Shown here piece after piece: positions 1 through 8,920 of a DNA stretch of 64,000 nucleotides. The DNA comes from Thermococcus sp. LS1. Lineage in GTDB: Archaea > Methanobacteriota_B > Thermococci > Thermococcales > Thermococcaceae. A program made the translations under genes and the position numbers. The stretch lies in the NCBI RefSeq assembly GCF_012027395.1, contig NZ_SNUJ01000004.1, forward strand, positions 1 to 64,000, read 5' to 3'. The notes below the pieces were generated by a model. It made no database searches. It was given only the letters and a program-made list of their open reading frames with translations, and was not told where the DNA came from. Numbering within the stretch: the first letter of the stretch is position 1; every line of letters starts with the position of its first letter.

Positions 1-322
1 CGGTTTTGACTTGATCGCCTTCTTTAACGAGTACTCTAAGAATTTTACCCGGCATTGGAGCAGTTACAACCCCCTCACCTGTTGGCGCTGGAGTCGGCGC
101 TGCTGGCGCCGGAACAGGAGCGGGAGCACTTGGAACGGAGGGAGCGCTGACGGTGGCCGGGGCAGCTGTCGGCCCGCTTATCGCGCTCAGATCTATTCCG
201 AGGCCCTTTGCCTCGACTTCGTAGCTCTTGTCCTCGAAGGAGACCTTAAAGCGGCCCATTCCAAGCTCTTCAACCTCGACCTCGTATTCAACACCATCAA
301 CGATGACCTTAACCTTCGCCAT
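1..322 (-). CDS. Biotin carboxyl carrier (gamma) subunit of methylmalonyl-CoA decarboxylase, partial
   Basis: This is the N-terminal 107 residues of a biotin carrier protein; the 3' end lies outside the window. A basic, beta-rich N-terminus (MAKVKVIVDGVEYEVEVEEL) is followed by an Ala/Pro-rich flexible linker at about residues 50-85. The biotinyl domain then begins (VTAPMPGKILRVLVKEGDQV). The window stops just before the expected AMKM biotinylation motif, so the modified lysine cannot be checked. In this enzyme family the subunit carries the carboxyl group between the carboxyltransferase and the membrane decarboxylase. It sits 2 bp downstream of the delta subunit and is part of the same minus-strand operon. 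Confidence 0.9.
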   Translation of the reverse strand, partial: MAKVKVIVDGVEYEVEVEELGMGRFKVSFEDKSYEVEAKGLGIDLSAISGPTAAPATVSAPSVPSAPAPVPAPAAPTPAPTGEGVVTAPMPGKILRVLVKEGDQVKT

Positions 323-324
323 CT

Positions 325-711
325 TTACCACTTCCCTATCTCGTAGTTGAAGTCCTCAACCTCTTCCATAGTTGTCTGGATGCCGTAGAGGCGCCATGAG
401 TCAGAAACCTTCCTCTTGAAGGGTAAAGGCCTCAGCTGGGCTGCCTTCTCGGCAGTATATGCTAAAATAGCTGCGGTAATAACTGCCAGATCTCTCGGCG
501 GTATCTCCGGCTTCGCTTCCTCAACTTTTGGTACTTCTTCGACCTTCGCCGGGATAGGAGCTTCCTTCGGAGTTTCCCTCTCGATAAGCTTCCTCTCGAG
601 CCAGCCGACGAAGTAGAGGACTAAAGCTAAAATGGTGAGGACGGCAAAGACCACCGTCACTCCGAGGACGGTTATGTTGAGGCCCTCCATGAACTCGGCC
701 ATTGTTACCAT
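325..711 (-). CDS. Methylmalonyl-CoA decarboxylase delta subunit (OadG-like)
   Basis: A 128-residue protein with one N-terminal membrane helix (about residues 10-35, LGVTVVFAVLTILALVLYF). A Pro/Lys/Glu-rich linker (about 45-70) and a short soluble tail follow. This is the layout of OadG/MmdD subunits, which anchor and stabilise the soluble carboxyltransferase on the membrane decarboxylase. The ATG at 711 is preceded by a GAGGTG Shine-Dalgarno sequence and lies 10 bp after the mmdA stop. Position between the alpha subunit and the biotin carrier supports the call more strongly than sequence, because these subunits are poorly conserved. Confidence 0.85.
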   Translation of the reverse strand: MVTMAEFMEGLNITVLGVTVVFAVLTILALVLYFVGWLERKLIERETPKEAPIPAKVEEVPKVEEAKPEIPPRDLAVITAAILAYTAEKAAQLRPLPFKRKVSDSWRLYGIQTTMEEVEDFNYEIGKW

Positions 712-721
712 GTCTCACACC

Positions 722-2290
722 TCACAGCGGTATGTTGCCGTGCTTCTTCGGCGGGAGTTTGACGCGCTTGCTTTCCATGGCCTCGAGGGCGAGGATTATC
801 TTTGCCCTCGTTTCGGCTGGGTCTATGACATCATCGATGTATCCTCTCGCGGCAGCTACATATGGGTTGGCAAACCTGTCCCTGTACTCCTGTATCTTCT
901 GCTGCCTGACCTCCTCAGGGTTCTCTGCCGCTGCAATTTCTTTTCTGAAGATGATATTGGCCGCTCCCTCTGGCCCCATAACGGCTATCTCCGCGGTCGG
1001 CCAGGCGAAGACGAAGTCGGCACCGAGGTGCTTGCTTCCCATTGCGAGGTAAGCGCCACCGTAGGCCTTCCTGAGAATGACGGTTACCATCGGGACGGTG
1101 GCCTCGGAGTAGGCGTAAAGGACCTTGGCTCCGTGCCTGATGATTCCACCATACTCCTGCTGGGTGCCCGGCAGGTAGCCGGGGACGTCGACAAGCGTGA
1201 CGATGGGTATGTTGAAGGCGTCGCAGGTTCTCACAAAGCGCGCTATCTTGTCGGAGCTGTCTATGTCAAGAACGCCCGCGAAGTAGTTGGGGTTGTTGGC
1301 AACTATACCAACCGTCTGTCCGTTCATCCTTCCGAAGCCGACGACGGCGTTTGGGGCGAAGTAGGGCAGAATCTCCAGGAAGTCCGGATTGCCGTTCTCA
1401 TCCCTATCAACTATCTCGTAGATGACCTGCCTGACGTCGTAGCCCTTGTTCGGGTCGTCCGGAACTATGGAGTACAGGCTCTCGGTCTTCCTGAATGGCA
1501 AATCGCTTGTCTTAACGCGCGGCGGCTTCTCCATATTGTTTGACGGCAGGTAGCTCATGAGACGCCTTATCAACGCTAGAACCTCTTCGTCGCTCTTTCC
1601 TATGAGGTGGGCCTGTCCGCTCTTTTGGGCGTGAACCATGGCTCCACCGAGCTGAATGGGCGTAACCTCGACGCCCGTGACAGCTTTAACGACCTGCGGG
1701 CCGGTGATGAACATGAAGCTCGACGGGTTGTCCACCATGAGGATGAAGTCTCCTATCGCCGGGCTGTAAACCGCTCCTCCGGCACAGGGACCCATAATTG
1801 CGGTGATCTGCGGCACAACACCGCTGAGAATCGTGTTCATCTTGAAGATCTCGCCGTAGCCCTTGAGGGAATCCACACCCTCCTGAATCCTTGCACCGCC
1901 GGAATCGTTGAGGCCTATTACCGGTGCTCCCGCTTCAAGGGCGAGCTCCATTATGCGCTTTATCTTGGCAGCGTGCATCTCGCCGAGGGAACCTCCCATG
2001 ACAGTGAAGTCCTGGGCATAGACGAAGACAAGCCTTCCATCGATGGTTCCATAGCCGGTGATGACACCATCCGCGGGCAGTTCCTTCTTGTCGAGACCGA
2101 ACTCTGTTCCTCTGTGCTTGACGAACATGCCGATCTCGACGAAGCTTCCCGGGTCGAGGAGCTTCTCGATCCTCTCGCGCGCTGTGAGCTTGCCTTTAGC
2201 GTGCTGCTTTTCGACGGCCTTTTCGCCGCCCATCTCAAGAATCTTCTTCCTCCGTTCGTACAGCTCGTTAACCTTTTCCTCCATGCTCAT
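722..2290 (-). CDS. mmdA: Methylmalonyl-CoA decarboxylase alpha subunit (carboxyltransferase)
   Basis: A 522-residue carboxyltransferase of the acyl-CoA carboxylase beta/PccB family, normal length for MmdA. It has the two crotonase-like halves: an N-half with GGSLGEMHAAKI and NDSGGARIQEGVDSL, and a C-half with VDVPGYLPGTQQEYGGIIRHGAK and MGPEGAANIIFRKE. These include the glycine-rich loops that form the oxyanion holes. It moves the carboxyl group from methylmalonyl-CoA to biotin on the gamma subunit. It is the first gene of the operon (alpha, delta, gamma). The ATG at 2290 has a GGGGGAG ribosome site. The same alpha subunit could also serve an acyl-CoA carboxylase; the adjacent OadG-like delta subunit favours the decarboxylase. 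Confidence 0.93.
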   Translation of the reverse strand: MSMEEKVNELYERRKKILEMGGEKAVEKQHAKGKLTARERIEKLLDPGSFVEIGMFVKHRGTEFGLDKKELPADGVITGYGTIDGRLVFVYAQDFTVMGGSLGEMHAAKIKRIMELALEAGAPVIGLNDSGGARIQEGVDSLKGYGEIFKMNTILSGVVPQITAIMGPCAGGAVYSPAIGDFILMVDNPSSFMFITGPQVVKAVTGVEVTPIQLGGAMVHAQKSGQAHLIGKSDEEVLALIRRLMSYLPSNNMEKPPRVKTSDLPFRKTESLYSIVPDDPNKGYDVRQVIYEIVDRDENGNPDFLEILPYFAPNAVVGFGRMNGQTVGIVANNPNYFAGVLDIDSSDKIARFVRTCDAFNIPIVTLVDVPGYLPGTQQEYGGIIRHGAKVLYAYSEATVPMVTVILRKAYGGAYLAMGSKHLGADFVFAWPTAEIAVMGPEGAANIIFRKEIAAAENPEEVRQQKIQEYRDRFANPYVAAARGYIDDVIDPAETRAKIILALEAMESKRVKLPPKKHGNIPL

Positions 2291-2335
2291 GAGAACTCCC
2301 CCTAACAGCTGAGAGTGTCTGGTGGTTGTAGTTTG

Positions 2336-2350
2336 TAAAGTTTAAAAGGG
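2336..2350 (-). promoter_or_regulatory. TATA box of the mmdA operon
   Basis: On the minus strand the sequence reads CCTTTTAAACTTT, centred about 53 bp upstream of the mmdA ATG at 2290. Thermococcales TATA elements typically contain TTTAAA or TTTATA. This predicts a start site near 2315-2318 and a leader of about 25 nt. Confidence 0.6.
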
Positions 2351-2439
2351 TTTTTACTCCACCGCGTGCTGGAAGGGTGATAAAATGTTCAAATGTTGAA
2401 AGCCGCAAAAGGAGTAGAGTAGAAAAGGGTAGAAAGAAT

Positions 2440-2871
2440 TCAGAGGTGCTGTATCGGAGTTTCTGCACCACAGGCCTCGCACTTGAGGAAGTGGAAGCGT
2501 CCTCTCTTGATGATCTTGGTATCTGGTGAGCCGCAGACCGGGCAGATAACGTAGTCCTTGAGGTACTTCTTCATCTTGTTGGCTATCAGGTAGGGTGTGA
2601 AGCGTCCCTGGAGGACAACCCTTCTTCCCTCGAGTGTTCCGGCCGTTGCCACCTCTCTCAGGATGAACTTGAGGAGATGGTTCGGGTCGCGGTTCATGGC
2701 CTCGGCTATGTCCATGAAGTTCTCGATTATAGTCCTGTTTCCGGCTATCGTGACTATGGCAGCGGGAACCTCAAACCTCGAGATGTGATGCTTAACGTTC
2801 TCGGGAAGCTCCTCGTAAGCCTTATCGAGTAAGCCTTCGAAATCGTAAAAGTCAACCTTCTTCTCGCTCAC
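2440..2871 (-). CDS. eif2b: Translation initiation factor aIF2, beta subunit
   Basis: A 143-residue aIF2-beta, the typical archaeal length. It has the N-terminal helix that binds the gamma subunit ([15 protein letters not shown]), the central domain ([25 protein letters not shown]), and a C-terminal zinc ribbon (CPVCGSPDT...[13 protein letters not shown]). With the alpha and gamma subunits it delivers initiator Met-tRNA to the small ribosomal subunit. I chose the GTG at 2871 because GGAGGTGAGG lies just upstream; the open frame extends to a GTG at 2886 inside that Shine-Dalgarno. It lies 68 bp downstream of mcm, in the gins23-mcm-aIF2beta order, but has its own TATA box. Confidence 0.95.
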   Translation of the reverse strand: MSEKKVDFYDFEGLLDKAYEELPENVKHHISRFEVPAAIVTIAGNRTIIENFMDIAEAMNRDPNHLLKFILREVATAGTLEGRRVVLQGRFTPYLIANKMKKYLKDYVICPVCGSPDTKIIKRGRFHFLKCEACGAETPIQHL

Positions 2872-2901
2872 TTTCCTCACCTCCACTTAAGGTATGCAGA
2901 G

Positions 2902-2914
2902 CCGTTTATAACCT
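2902..2914 (-). promoter_or_regulatory. TATA box of the aIF2-beta gene
   Basis: The minus strand reads AGGTTATAAACGG, about 35 bp upstream of the chosen GTG start at 2871. It would give a short leader of roughly 8-12 nt, so the gene may be expressed independently of the mcm operon. Confidence 0.5.
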
Positions 2915-2939
2915 TTTGGCGTGGGGAAAATGGAGAAAA

Positions 2940-5900
2940 TCAGAGCACCCTGTAGAAGCCGGCCCTCGGCTCGTATATCCTTGCGTCCCTCTTGAGGTCG
3001 CTGATGAGCTTCTTTACCTCGTTCTCCGTTCCAATTCCAGCCTGCTTCGCCGCTTCCACGACCTTGTCCTCCGGTGCGCCGAACTCGCCCTCACTCTCAA
3101 GGCTCTTGATGATGTCTATGAGCTTGTCAATCTTGTTTATCTTCTTGGAACTCTTGCCGACCTCGAGGATCGAAACGTCCAGCGTTCCCTCCTCGTCGGT
3201 CGCTATCTTTCTTATCATCTCCTCGATTATCTGTATCGCCGCTCTGGCGTCTTCCCTCGTCACGGTCTCGCTCAGGCGCATTCTCGCGTGGGCCTCGCTG
3301 AGACGTATGAGTGCCTCCAGCTGCCTCGCAGTAATCGGAATCGGCTGCACTCCCTCGTCCTCACCGCTCTTTCTGAAGCCCTTCCTCATGCGGACGTAGT
3401 AGCGCTTTATCTCGTCCATCGCCTCTTTGCTCAAAACCGGGTGGATGTTCTTCCTCGCATAGGCTATATACTTCTTGAGCAGGTCGTAGGGTATCTTGGG
3501 CGTTACTGCCTCGGCCTCTCCCCTCCTGACCTTAAGTATGTGCTCGGCTATAGATGCGTCTATCTTCTCGTCCGGTTCGTCCAGCAGGAGGAATATAAGG
3601 TCGAAACGGCTCAGCAGAGTCGGCGGGAGGTCGAGCTGCTCCGGGAGGGACTTGTGGCGGTTAAACCTGCCGTACTTCGGATTGGCAGCAGCTATAACTG
3701 TCGTTCTGGCGTTAAGTGTCGCTGTGATGCCCGCTTTGGAGATGCTGATTGTCTGCTGCTCGAGTGCCTCATGTATGGCACTCCTATCCCTGTCGCTCAT
3801 CTTGTCGAACTCGTCAATTAGGGCAAATCCGCCATCTGCGAGAACTAGGACACCTGCTTCCAGAACCCACGAACCTGTAAATTCGTCGCGGACGGCTGCG
3901 GCCGTGTTGTGGATGATGAAGCCATTGGCGATGAAGCTGTGGGAGCCCTCGACTGTTAGGTCGTAGACGTATTTGTAGGGGCTTTCAATAACTTCAATGT
4001 TCCTAACCTTCTCCCACAGGACGTCTGAATGTGCAATCTCCTCGAGGATTGAGAGCTTCGCTCTGATACGCTCCTCCTTTCCGGAAATCTCGCTGAGGGT
4101 CCAAACAATTTCTCTGTAAGTCGTTTCATCCCTCTCTTTGATGATCTTTGCCACTTTTACAAGGAGGTCATACGGAAGTGCCCTTGACCGTTTTCTCCTA
4201 AAGAGCTCGTAGAACTCGGCATAGGTCATCCCAAGCTCTTCGGGTTTAATCAGGTGTCCAATGTTGAGCCTAAGTTTGTTCGGTAACTCTATGGGAATCT
4301 TCGAGATATCGGTTCTCTCCTTTAGTCTTTCAACGACCCTTTGAAGCGCTCTCCGTGATATCGGTTTTCCTCTCTCTACCGCGCTTCCGAAGTTTGAGCC
4401 GTAGGCTTCTTCTATGCTTAGCCCGTAGAATTCTCTGATTTCCTTTATCAACCCTCCCACTTCGGGGACAACATCTACGTTAGTGTCTGTTTTAGATTCT
4501 TGCAGCGCCTTCACGAGTTTTTCAAGTTTCTCTGCTTTTTCTGGATGCTCCAAACCTATAAACGCGGCGAACTTGATGATGTTCTCCCCGTAAACCTTCA
4601 GTTCCCAGCGGTCGTGTTTTGAAACTACCTGCGTTCCATTGATCTCTGAGATTGCACCTGCCCCTCTGCGCCTTCTCAAGTGCGAGACGATTCCGAAGCG
4701 GAGGAGGGCAAGCTGGAGCTTTTTGGCGAGTCTCTCGCTGGTAGTATCAAGCTCGATGTACGAGGAGCCCTTTTCGCGTACAACGACCGTTCCGTCGCAG
4801 TCGAAGAGCCCTCGTATAAATGCCGCGAGAACTTCTTCTGGAGCAACCATCAGCTGTGGGGCAATGTCGAGGTGTGATGACTTTGGGGAGGGAGGAATGC
4901 CGAGCTTTTCAAGAAGATGGGCAACTATCTTTGAGTGGAACCTTACGGCTGGCACACGGTTACTCTGTCTGCTTTCCTTTGCCTCAATGTCGAACAGTTC
5001 CTTGGCGAGCGACTTGAACTTCTTCCTCATGGATTCACTGCCGTTGGAGAACCTTATTGAAACTCCCCATCCAGACTTTGAAACATCTCCATCTCCGGCA
5101 ATGAGTCCGGCGAAGTAGGCGAGCCTTTCGTCCACGTACTTGGGGAGTTTGATTCCAGTTCCAGCCTGCAGGGACACGCATTCAGGCTCTATCTCTTCCC
5201 AACTGGCCTCGGAGAGTTCGATCAGCTCACGAAGATGCTTCATTCTGATGTTGCCCCTGGCGTTTTGGCTGACCCAGTTGTAGTACACCGCGTCCTCACT
5301 AACCCCGAGTCTTTTTGCGAGTTCCCTCTTGGTTACTCCGAGGTTTTTGCAGGCTCTCTCAATCAGTTCCCTGACTTTATCCTTGATTCCGCATATGACA
5401 AGCTCATCAAGGTCGCTCAGCAATTCGAGGACTGTAATACGCTTTTTGGGAACTTCTATTCTGCGGACGGTGGCAACGTACGTGTCCGGTTTGATGTCTT
5501 CCGCCTTAATCCACTTGAGGGTGCCTTTTTCAATGGTTCTGAGCTTTGTTTCTGGGGTTAAGATAAGCTCTTTGCCGGTTGTTGTCTTTACTTTGATGAG
5601 TCTCTCAGGTGCTTTCAGCCGCCATACTCTGCTCAATGGGGCCTGTTCGGTGCGTCCTTTTTCTATCGAAACAGTTTCTCCGAGGAACGGCGAATACTCA
5701 ATCCCCTCAGAGTATTCAATGCTCCCACTCTCGCGCATCCAGCACTCCGTGAGGAGACCAATCTCAAGGGCACCGTCGTCGGTTACTACTATCGAATCGG
5801 GCGCAACACAGAGACCCGCCGCCGATGAGCTCTTACCGCTCGTATAAATCGCTCTCGGTGCCAAATTAGCAACATAACGGAGAATTTGGCTGTTGTGGAC

Positions 5901-8318
5901 GAAGATGTCGTTGGCTATGAAGTTGTGGTGCTCCGGCACCTGGAGGTCGTAGACCCACGGATGCTCTGGCTTGTATTCTCTGACCTCGACGACTCTGTCC
6001 CAGAAGATATCGGAGTCCGCAAGCAGTTCAAGTACTTTGAGCTTTTTGGGGACATCAGGCGACTTCTCTTTCAGTGTTTCAACGACGATTTTGAGCTTTT
6101 CCCTGCTGGGCAGCCTATCCCCCCGTTCATAGTGCAGGTAAGTGGAGCGGTTTATTCCTAGGTCCTTTTGTCTTAGTCCCGCTGATTCACGGAGTTCTCT
6201 GAGCAGCTTCGAGACGCCCGGAACAACATCAACGTTGGTGTTCAGTTTTATCCCGTTGGTAACCTTTGCGAGGAGTTTTGCCTTCTCCTCAACTCCAAAG
6301 CCGATGGTCTCTCCGAACTTTATGACATCTTTGCCCGTTATGACCAGGCGGTAGTACGTTTTTGCCTCCTTCATCTTTCCGTTTGTGGCTATGCTTCTTG
6401 TCGCGTGCAGCTGTGATTTTATTCCAAACCTCAAAAGAAGGTGCCGGACACCTCTCAGGAGTTCCAGCGATGCTGAAACCACTGTGATTTTTGGTCTGGC
6501 TCTATCAACTGTCCCCTCTGCGTCAAAGTAACCCTGAAGGAACGCCTTGATGTCCTCCAACCTTGCGGAGAATATCTGGGATGGTACTTTTTTCTTTGAA
6601 GAGTTCTCCGCGATTCCAAGACGTTTAAACAATCTGAAGAACTCAACGCTGCTCACGTAAACCTCTTTCGCCGATTTACCTCTATGAGGCTTTCTAATCG
6701 TTGGGTTAAGGTCGAGCTTTCTGAAGTATTCGTAGACTTTTTGAATCAGCTTTTCGTCGTTGTTCGTAAAGAATATCGTAGCGCTACCGTTTCTGTTCTG
6801 TGCGTAGCCCTCTCCGGCCAGTAGGCCGATAACATACCAGAACTCCTCGTCCGCAAATTCAGGAAGCTTTAACCTGCTCTTGGCAGTTTTGGGCTTTTCT
6901 ATCTCAATGTCCCAAAGCCTAGTAGGTTTCCCAGCAATCGGAATGATGCGTGGAACTGCTATAAAGTCGCTCGCTTTTAGTTCCTCAGCCTTCCTTGTCT
7001 TGAACTGCCCATTCTCAAAGACAAAGAATGGATGAGTCGGTGTTACCCTTATCTCCCTTCCGCTCGCGGTCCTTATGAGGAACATTCTCTCGGGCGCGGT
7101 TCTCTTCCAGGCTATGTTAGCCTTCACCTTTTTCACTTTGAGCGTCTTGGCATCTAGAGCGTAAAGCTCAAGGTCTATTGGAGCGTAGAAGCCGTCGTCA
7201 ACCCTGCCGAGGGTTCCCTCTTTTTTGGCTCTCTTAATTGCCCCCTCCACAAGCTCACCTATCTCCCCTAAGCTCCCGTCGGCCAGAACAACCTGGGTGT
7301 CATAATCAACGCACTTCGCAACACCCGGGTCTCCAACCAGCAGAACGTGGCTCTCTCCCCTCAGCTTCGTTCCGTCAGGGAGAACCCGCTGCACGCCACC
7401 GAAGAGCGCCAAAGCTATGCCCTTCTTCACGGTCTTGTGTCCCCAGATTGCCGGGGCTATCGAATCGACAATAGCATCAACGATGTCCTTTCTCTTTGCC
7501 AGCTCCCTTATCTTCTGCTCGTCCTCAGGAGTAATCTCAAGCTCCTCTATCTCCTTACTGAGCTGCTCGATGTGGTTGACCTCGAGAACCTTCTTGAATA
7601 TCGGCCGCTTATCCTTCTGCTCGAGAATTACGCGAAGTATTCCCGTGACGAGAACCCTGTCGCCTGGCAGGGCGGTATCAACGAGGTCGTCGAGGAGGAT
7701 TGCATCGACAAACCTCGGCATCTGGCCACCCTTGAGGCTCTCGGGTCTGTCCTGGAGGCGGAAGCTCTGGAAGTTGATGAACCTGCTCTTCTCGACGTCG
7801 AGCTCAACGTTTCTTGACCCACAGGCGTCGCACTTGCTCGGCTTGACTATGTTGTCGTAGGGCCTCTGCAGTCTTACCATCTCGTTGCCGCAGTCCTTAC
7901 AGACAAAGACGGCCTTCTCAACGAATGGCTTGACCTCGCTCACGCGCGTGATGATTCCATCAACCTGTATGAGCCTGTTTATGTGCTCGCTGCCGAGTTC
8001 TTTAACGAGGAGCGTCCTTGGAAGGTTGAAAAACCTCGCGTGAACCTTAAACTCCTCCTCCTTCAAAAGGGGAGGCTCGCGGAGGACTATCTGGATGGCA
8101 TCCTCGGCAGCCAAAATGCTATCTTCGGGGTTTTTGAGAAGTTCTTCCGCCAATTCGGGGTCAAAGGAGTTGAGGTGGGTCCAGTCTATCGAGAGAGAGC
8201 GCCTTGGGGTAACCGTGAGCAGGTCTTTAAGCTTGTTCAGATAAACCTCATTGCCGTTGTCATCGACGTACTCACGCAGAAATCTCGCGTACCTCTCTAT
8301 CATGTCCTCCCTGTCCAT
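2940..8318 (-). CDS. mcm: Replicative helicase MCM with two inteins
   Basis: A 1792-residue reading frame that reduces to a 683-residue MCM once two inteins (residues 336-809 and 837-1471) are removed. The extein has the N-terminal zinc finger (C140, C143, C163, C166) and Walker A GDPGVAKS, which intein 1 splits between K and S. Walker B is ALIDEFDKM, followed by the arginine finger region LLSRFDLIF and a C-terminal winged helix. MCM is the hexameric DNA-unwinding motor of archaeal replication, activated by GINS. The gene abuts gins23 (TGATG overlap at 8316-8320) and precedes aIF2-beta. Both inteins lie in the ATPase core, so the helicase is inactive until both splice. Confidence 0.96.
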   Translation of the reverse strand: MDREDMIERYARFLREYVDDNGNEVYLNKLKDLLTVTPRRSLSIDWTHLNSFDPELAEELLKNPEDSILAAEDAIQIVLREPPLLKEEEFKVHARFFNLPRTLLVKELGSEHINRLIQVDGIITRVSEVKPFVEKAVFVCKDCGNEMVRLQRPYDNIVKPSKCDACGSRNVELDVEKSRFINFQSFRLQDRPESLKGGQMPRFVDAILLDDLVDTALPGDRVLVTGILRVILEQKDKRPIFKKVLEVNHIEQLSKEIEELEITPEDEQKIRELAKRKDIVDAIVDSIAPAIWGHKTVKKGIALALFGGVQRVLPDGTKLRGESHVLLVGDPGVAKCVDYDTQVVLADGSLGEIGELVEGAIKRAKKEGTLGRVDDGFYAPIDLELYALDAKTLKVKKVKANIAWKRTAPERMFLIRTASGREIRVTPTHPFFVFENGQFKTRKAEELKASDFIAVPRIIPIAGKPTRLWDIEIEKPKTAKSRLKLPEFADEEFWYVIGLLAGEGYAQNRNGSATIFFTNNDEKLIQKVYEYFRKLDLNPTIRKPHRGKSAKEVYVSSVEFFRLFKRLGIAENSSKKKVPSQIFSARLEDIKAFLQGYFDAEGTVDRARPKITVVSASLELLRGVRHLLLRFGIKSQLHATRSIATNGKMKEAKTYYRLVITGKDVIKFGETIGFGVEEKAKLLAKVTNGIKLNTNVDVVPGVSKLLRELRESAGLRQKDLGINRSTYLHYERGDRLPSREKLKIVVETLKEKSPDVPKKLKVLELLADSDIFWDRVVEVREYKPEHPWVYDLQVPEHHNFIANDIFVHNSQILRYVANLAPRAIYTSGKSSSAAGLCVAPDSIVVTDDGALEIGLLTECWMRESGSIEYSEGIEYSPFLGETVSIEKGRTEQAPLSRVWRLKAPERLIKVKTTTGKELILTPETKLRTIEKGTLKWIKAEDIKPDTYVATVRRIEVPKKRITVLELLSDLDELVICGIKDKVRELIERACKNLGVTKRELAKRLGVSEDAVYYNWVSQNARGNIRMKHLRELIELSEASWEEIEPECVSLQAGTGIKLPKYVDERLAYFAGLIAGDGDVSKSGWGVSIRFSNGSESMRKKFKSLAKELFDIEAKESRQSNRVPAVRFHSKIVAHLLEKLGIPPSPKSSHLDIAPQLMVAPEEVLAAFIRGLFDCDGTVVVREKGSSYIELDTTSERLAKKLQLALLRFGIVSHLRRRRGAGAISEINGTQVVSKHDRWELKVYGENIIKFAAFIGLEHPEKAEKLEKLVKALQESKTDTNVDVVPEVGGLIKEIREFYGLSIEEAYGSNFGSAVERGKPISRRALQRVVERLKERTDISKIPIELPNKLRLNIGHLIKPEELGMTYAEFYELFRRKRSRALPYDLLVKVAKIIKERDETTYREIVWTLSEISGKEERIRAKLSILEEIAHSDVLWEKVRNIEVIESPYKYVYDLTVEGSHSFIANGFIIHNTAAAVRDEFTGSWVLEAGVLVLADGGFALIDEFDKMSDRDRSAIHEALEQQTISISKAGITATLNARTTVIAAANPKYGRFNRHKSLPEQLDLPPTLLSRFDLIFLLLDEPDEKIDASIAEHILKVRRGEAEAVTPKIPYDLLKKYIAYARKNIHPVLSKEAMDEIKRYYVRMRKGFRKSGEDEGVQPIPITARQLEALIRLSEAHARMRLSETVTREDARAAIQIIEEMIRKIATDEEGTLDVSILEVGKSSKKINKIDKLIDIIKSLESEGEFGAPEDKVVEAAKQAGIGTENEVKKLISDLKRDARIYEPRAGFYRVL
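3906..5810 (-). other. MCM intein 2 (635 residues, LAGLIDADG endonuclease, block B His missing)
   Basis: The intein runs from C837 (CVAPDSIVV) to N1471 (SFIANGFIIHN), with Thr as the +1 extein residue. It interrupts the extein SSSAAGL/TAAAVRD. The penultimate His and terminal Asn are present. Block B reads LTPETKL where T-P-x-H is normally found, so the catalytic His is replaced by Thr next to a Lys. Two DOD endonuclease motifs (FAGLIAGDGDV and IRGLFDCDGTV) keep their acidic residues. Helix-turn-helix-like segments (KRELAKRLGVSEDAVY and one nearer the C-terminus) probably aid DNA recognition. Confidence 0.93.
5892..7313 (-). other. MCM intein 1 (474 residues, LAGLIDADG endonuclease)
   Basis: The intein runs from C336 (CVDYDTQVVLADGS) to N809 (HHNFIANDIFVHN), with Ser as the +1 extein residue. 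It sits inside the Walker A lysine-serine junction of MCM (GDPGVAK/SQ). Block B is canonical (RVTPTHPFFV). The two endonuclease motifs are VIGLLAGEGYA and LQGYFDAEGTV, with Glu at the metal-binding position in both, which is compatible with activity. A helix-turn-helix segment (LRQKDLGINRSTYLHYERG) lies between the endonuclease and the C-terminal splicing blocks. Confidence 0.95.
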
Positions 8319-8812
8319 CAGCCCTCACCCAGCCACTCGTTTCTAATCTTCGACAGCTGCAGGTATATCCTCCTCTCCTCGGGGGAGAGTCTGGAGAGCA
8401 ACTCAAGGCTGTTCGGCCTCAGCATGACGGAGTTGAGTATCTTCTTGAAGCGTATAGCCTTGAGGTGCTCAAGCTTTTTCTTCAGGTTGGCCAGCTTGGT
8501 GAGCTTGACGTTTATAGTCTCGATGTTATCTCCGGCGTTCATTCTGACGTAGTTTTCGAGGTAATACATGTAGAACTCCGCCCTCTCGTAGAGGCCGGCC
8601 GGAAGGGGCATGAGGGGCTCGTTCTCCCTCTCCTCGGCTATTGCCCTGTCTATCTCGCCTATAACCTTGTCGGTCTCATCGATAACCTCCACGATCCTCG
8701 CTTCCCACAGCTCCTTCGCTTTCCAGTCCTCGATGAGCACTATATCGCCGGCGTTCCAGTCTCCGAAGGGGCGGAGGATTTTAACGGCTATTATTGCCCT
8801 CCCTGTGAACAT
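8318..8812 (-). CDS. gins23: DNA replication factor GINS, Gins23 subunit
   Basis: A 164-residue protein with a small beta-rich N-terminal domain (GRAIIAVKILRPFGDWNAGDIVLIEDW). A helical A-domain follows (YERAEFYMYYLENYVRMNAGD, then a long basic helix). This is the archaeal Gins23 layout. With Gins51 it forms the GINS tetramer that binds and activates MCM and recruits the GAN nuclease and the polymerases. It directly precedes mcm with a TGATG stop/start overlap, the standard Thermococcales arrangement. Starting at 8812 gives a GGGTGATG ribosome site a few bases upstream. Confidence 0.9.
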   Translation of the reverse strand: MFTGRAIIAVKILRPFGDWNAGDIVLIEDWKAKELWEARIVEVIDETDKVIGEIDRAIAEERENEPLMPLPAGLYERAEFYMYYLENYVRMNAGDNIETINVKLTKLANLKKKLEHLKAIRFKKILNSVMLRPNSLELLSRLSPEERRIYLQLSKIRNEWLGEG

Positions 8813-8920
8813 GACATCACCCTCTCGAATGTATGCCTACTCCCTTGGGTCTATTAACCTTATGGCTGTGGGTGGGTTAAGGCTATAAGCTCAGCCTCCC
8901 AAAATTAACCCGGTGGGAGC

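Noticed and set aside
632-1543. Long plus-strand open frame opposite mmdA
   Set aside because: It is antisense to a clear carboxyltransferase gene, its translation has no family features, and GC-rich third positions create such shadows.
1607-2305. Second long plus-strand frame opposite mmdA
   Set aside because: It is a shadow of mmdA with low-complexity His/Glu-rich translation and no ribosome site.
2916-3821. Plus-strand frame of 301 codons opposite mcm
   Set aside because: It lies antisense to the conserved MCM ATPase domain and has no recognisable product.
2940-8318. MCM as a novel giant fusion helicase
   Set aside because: Both insertions begin with Cys, end in His-Asn, contain LAGLIDADG motifs and leave a normal 683-residue MCM, so they are inteins.
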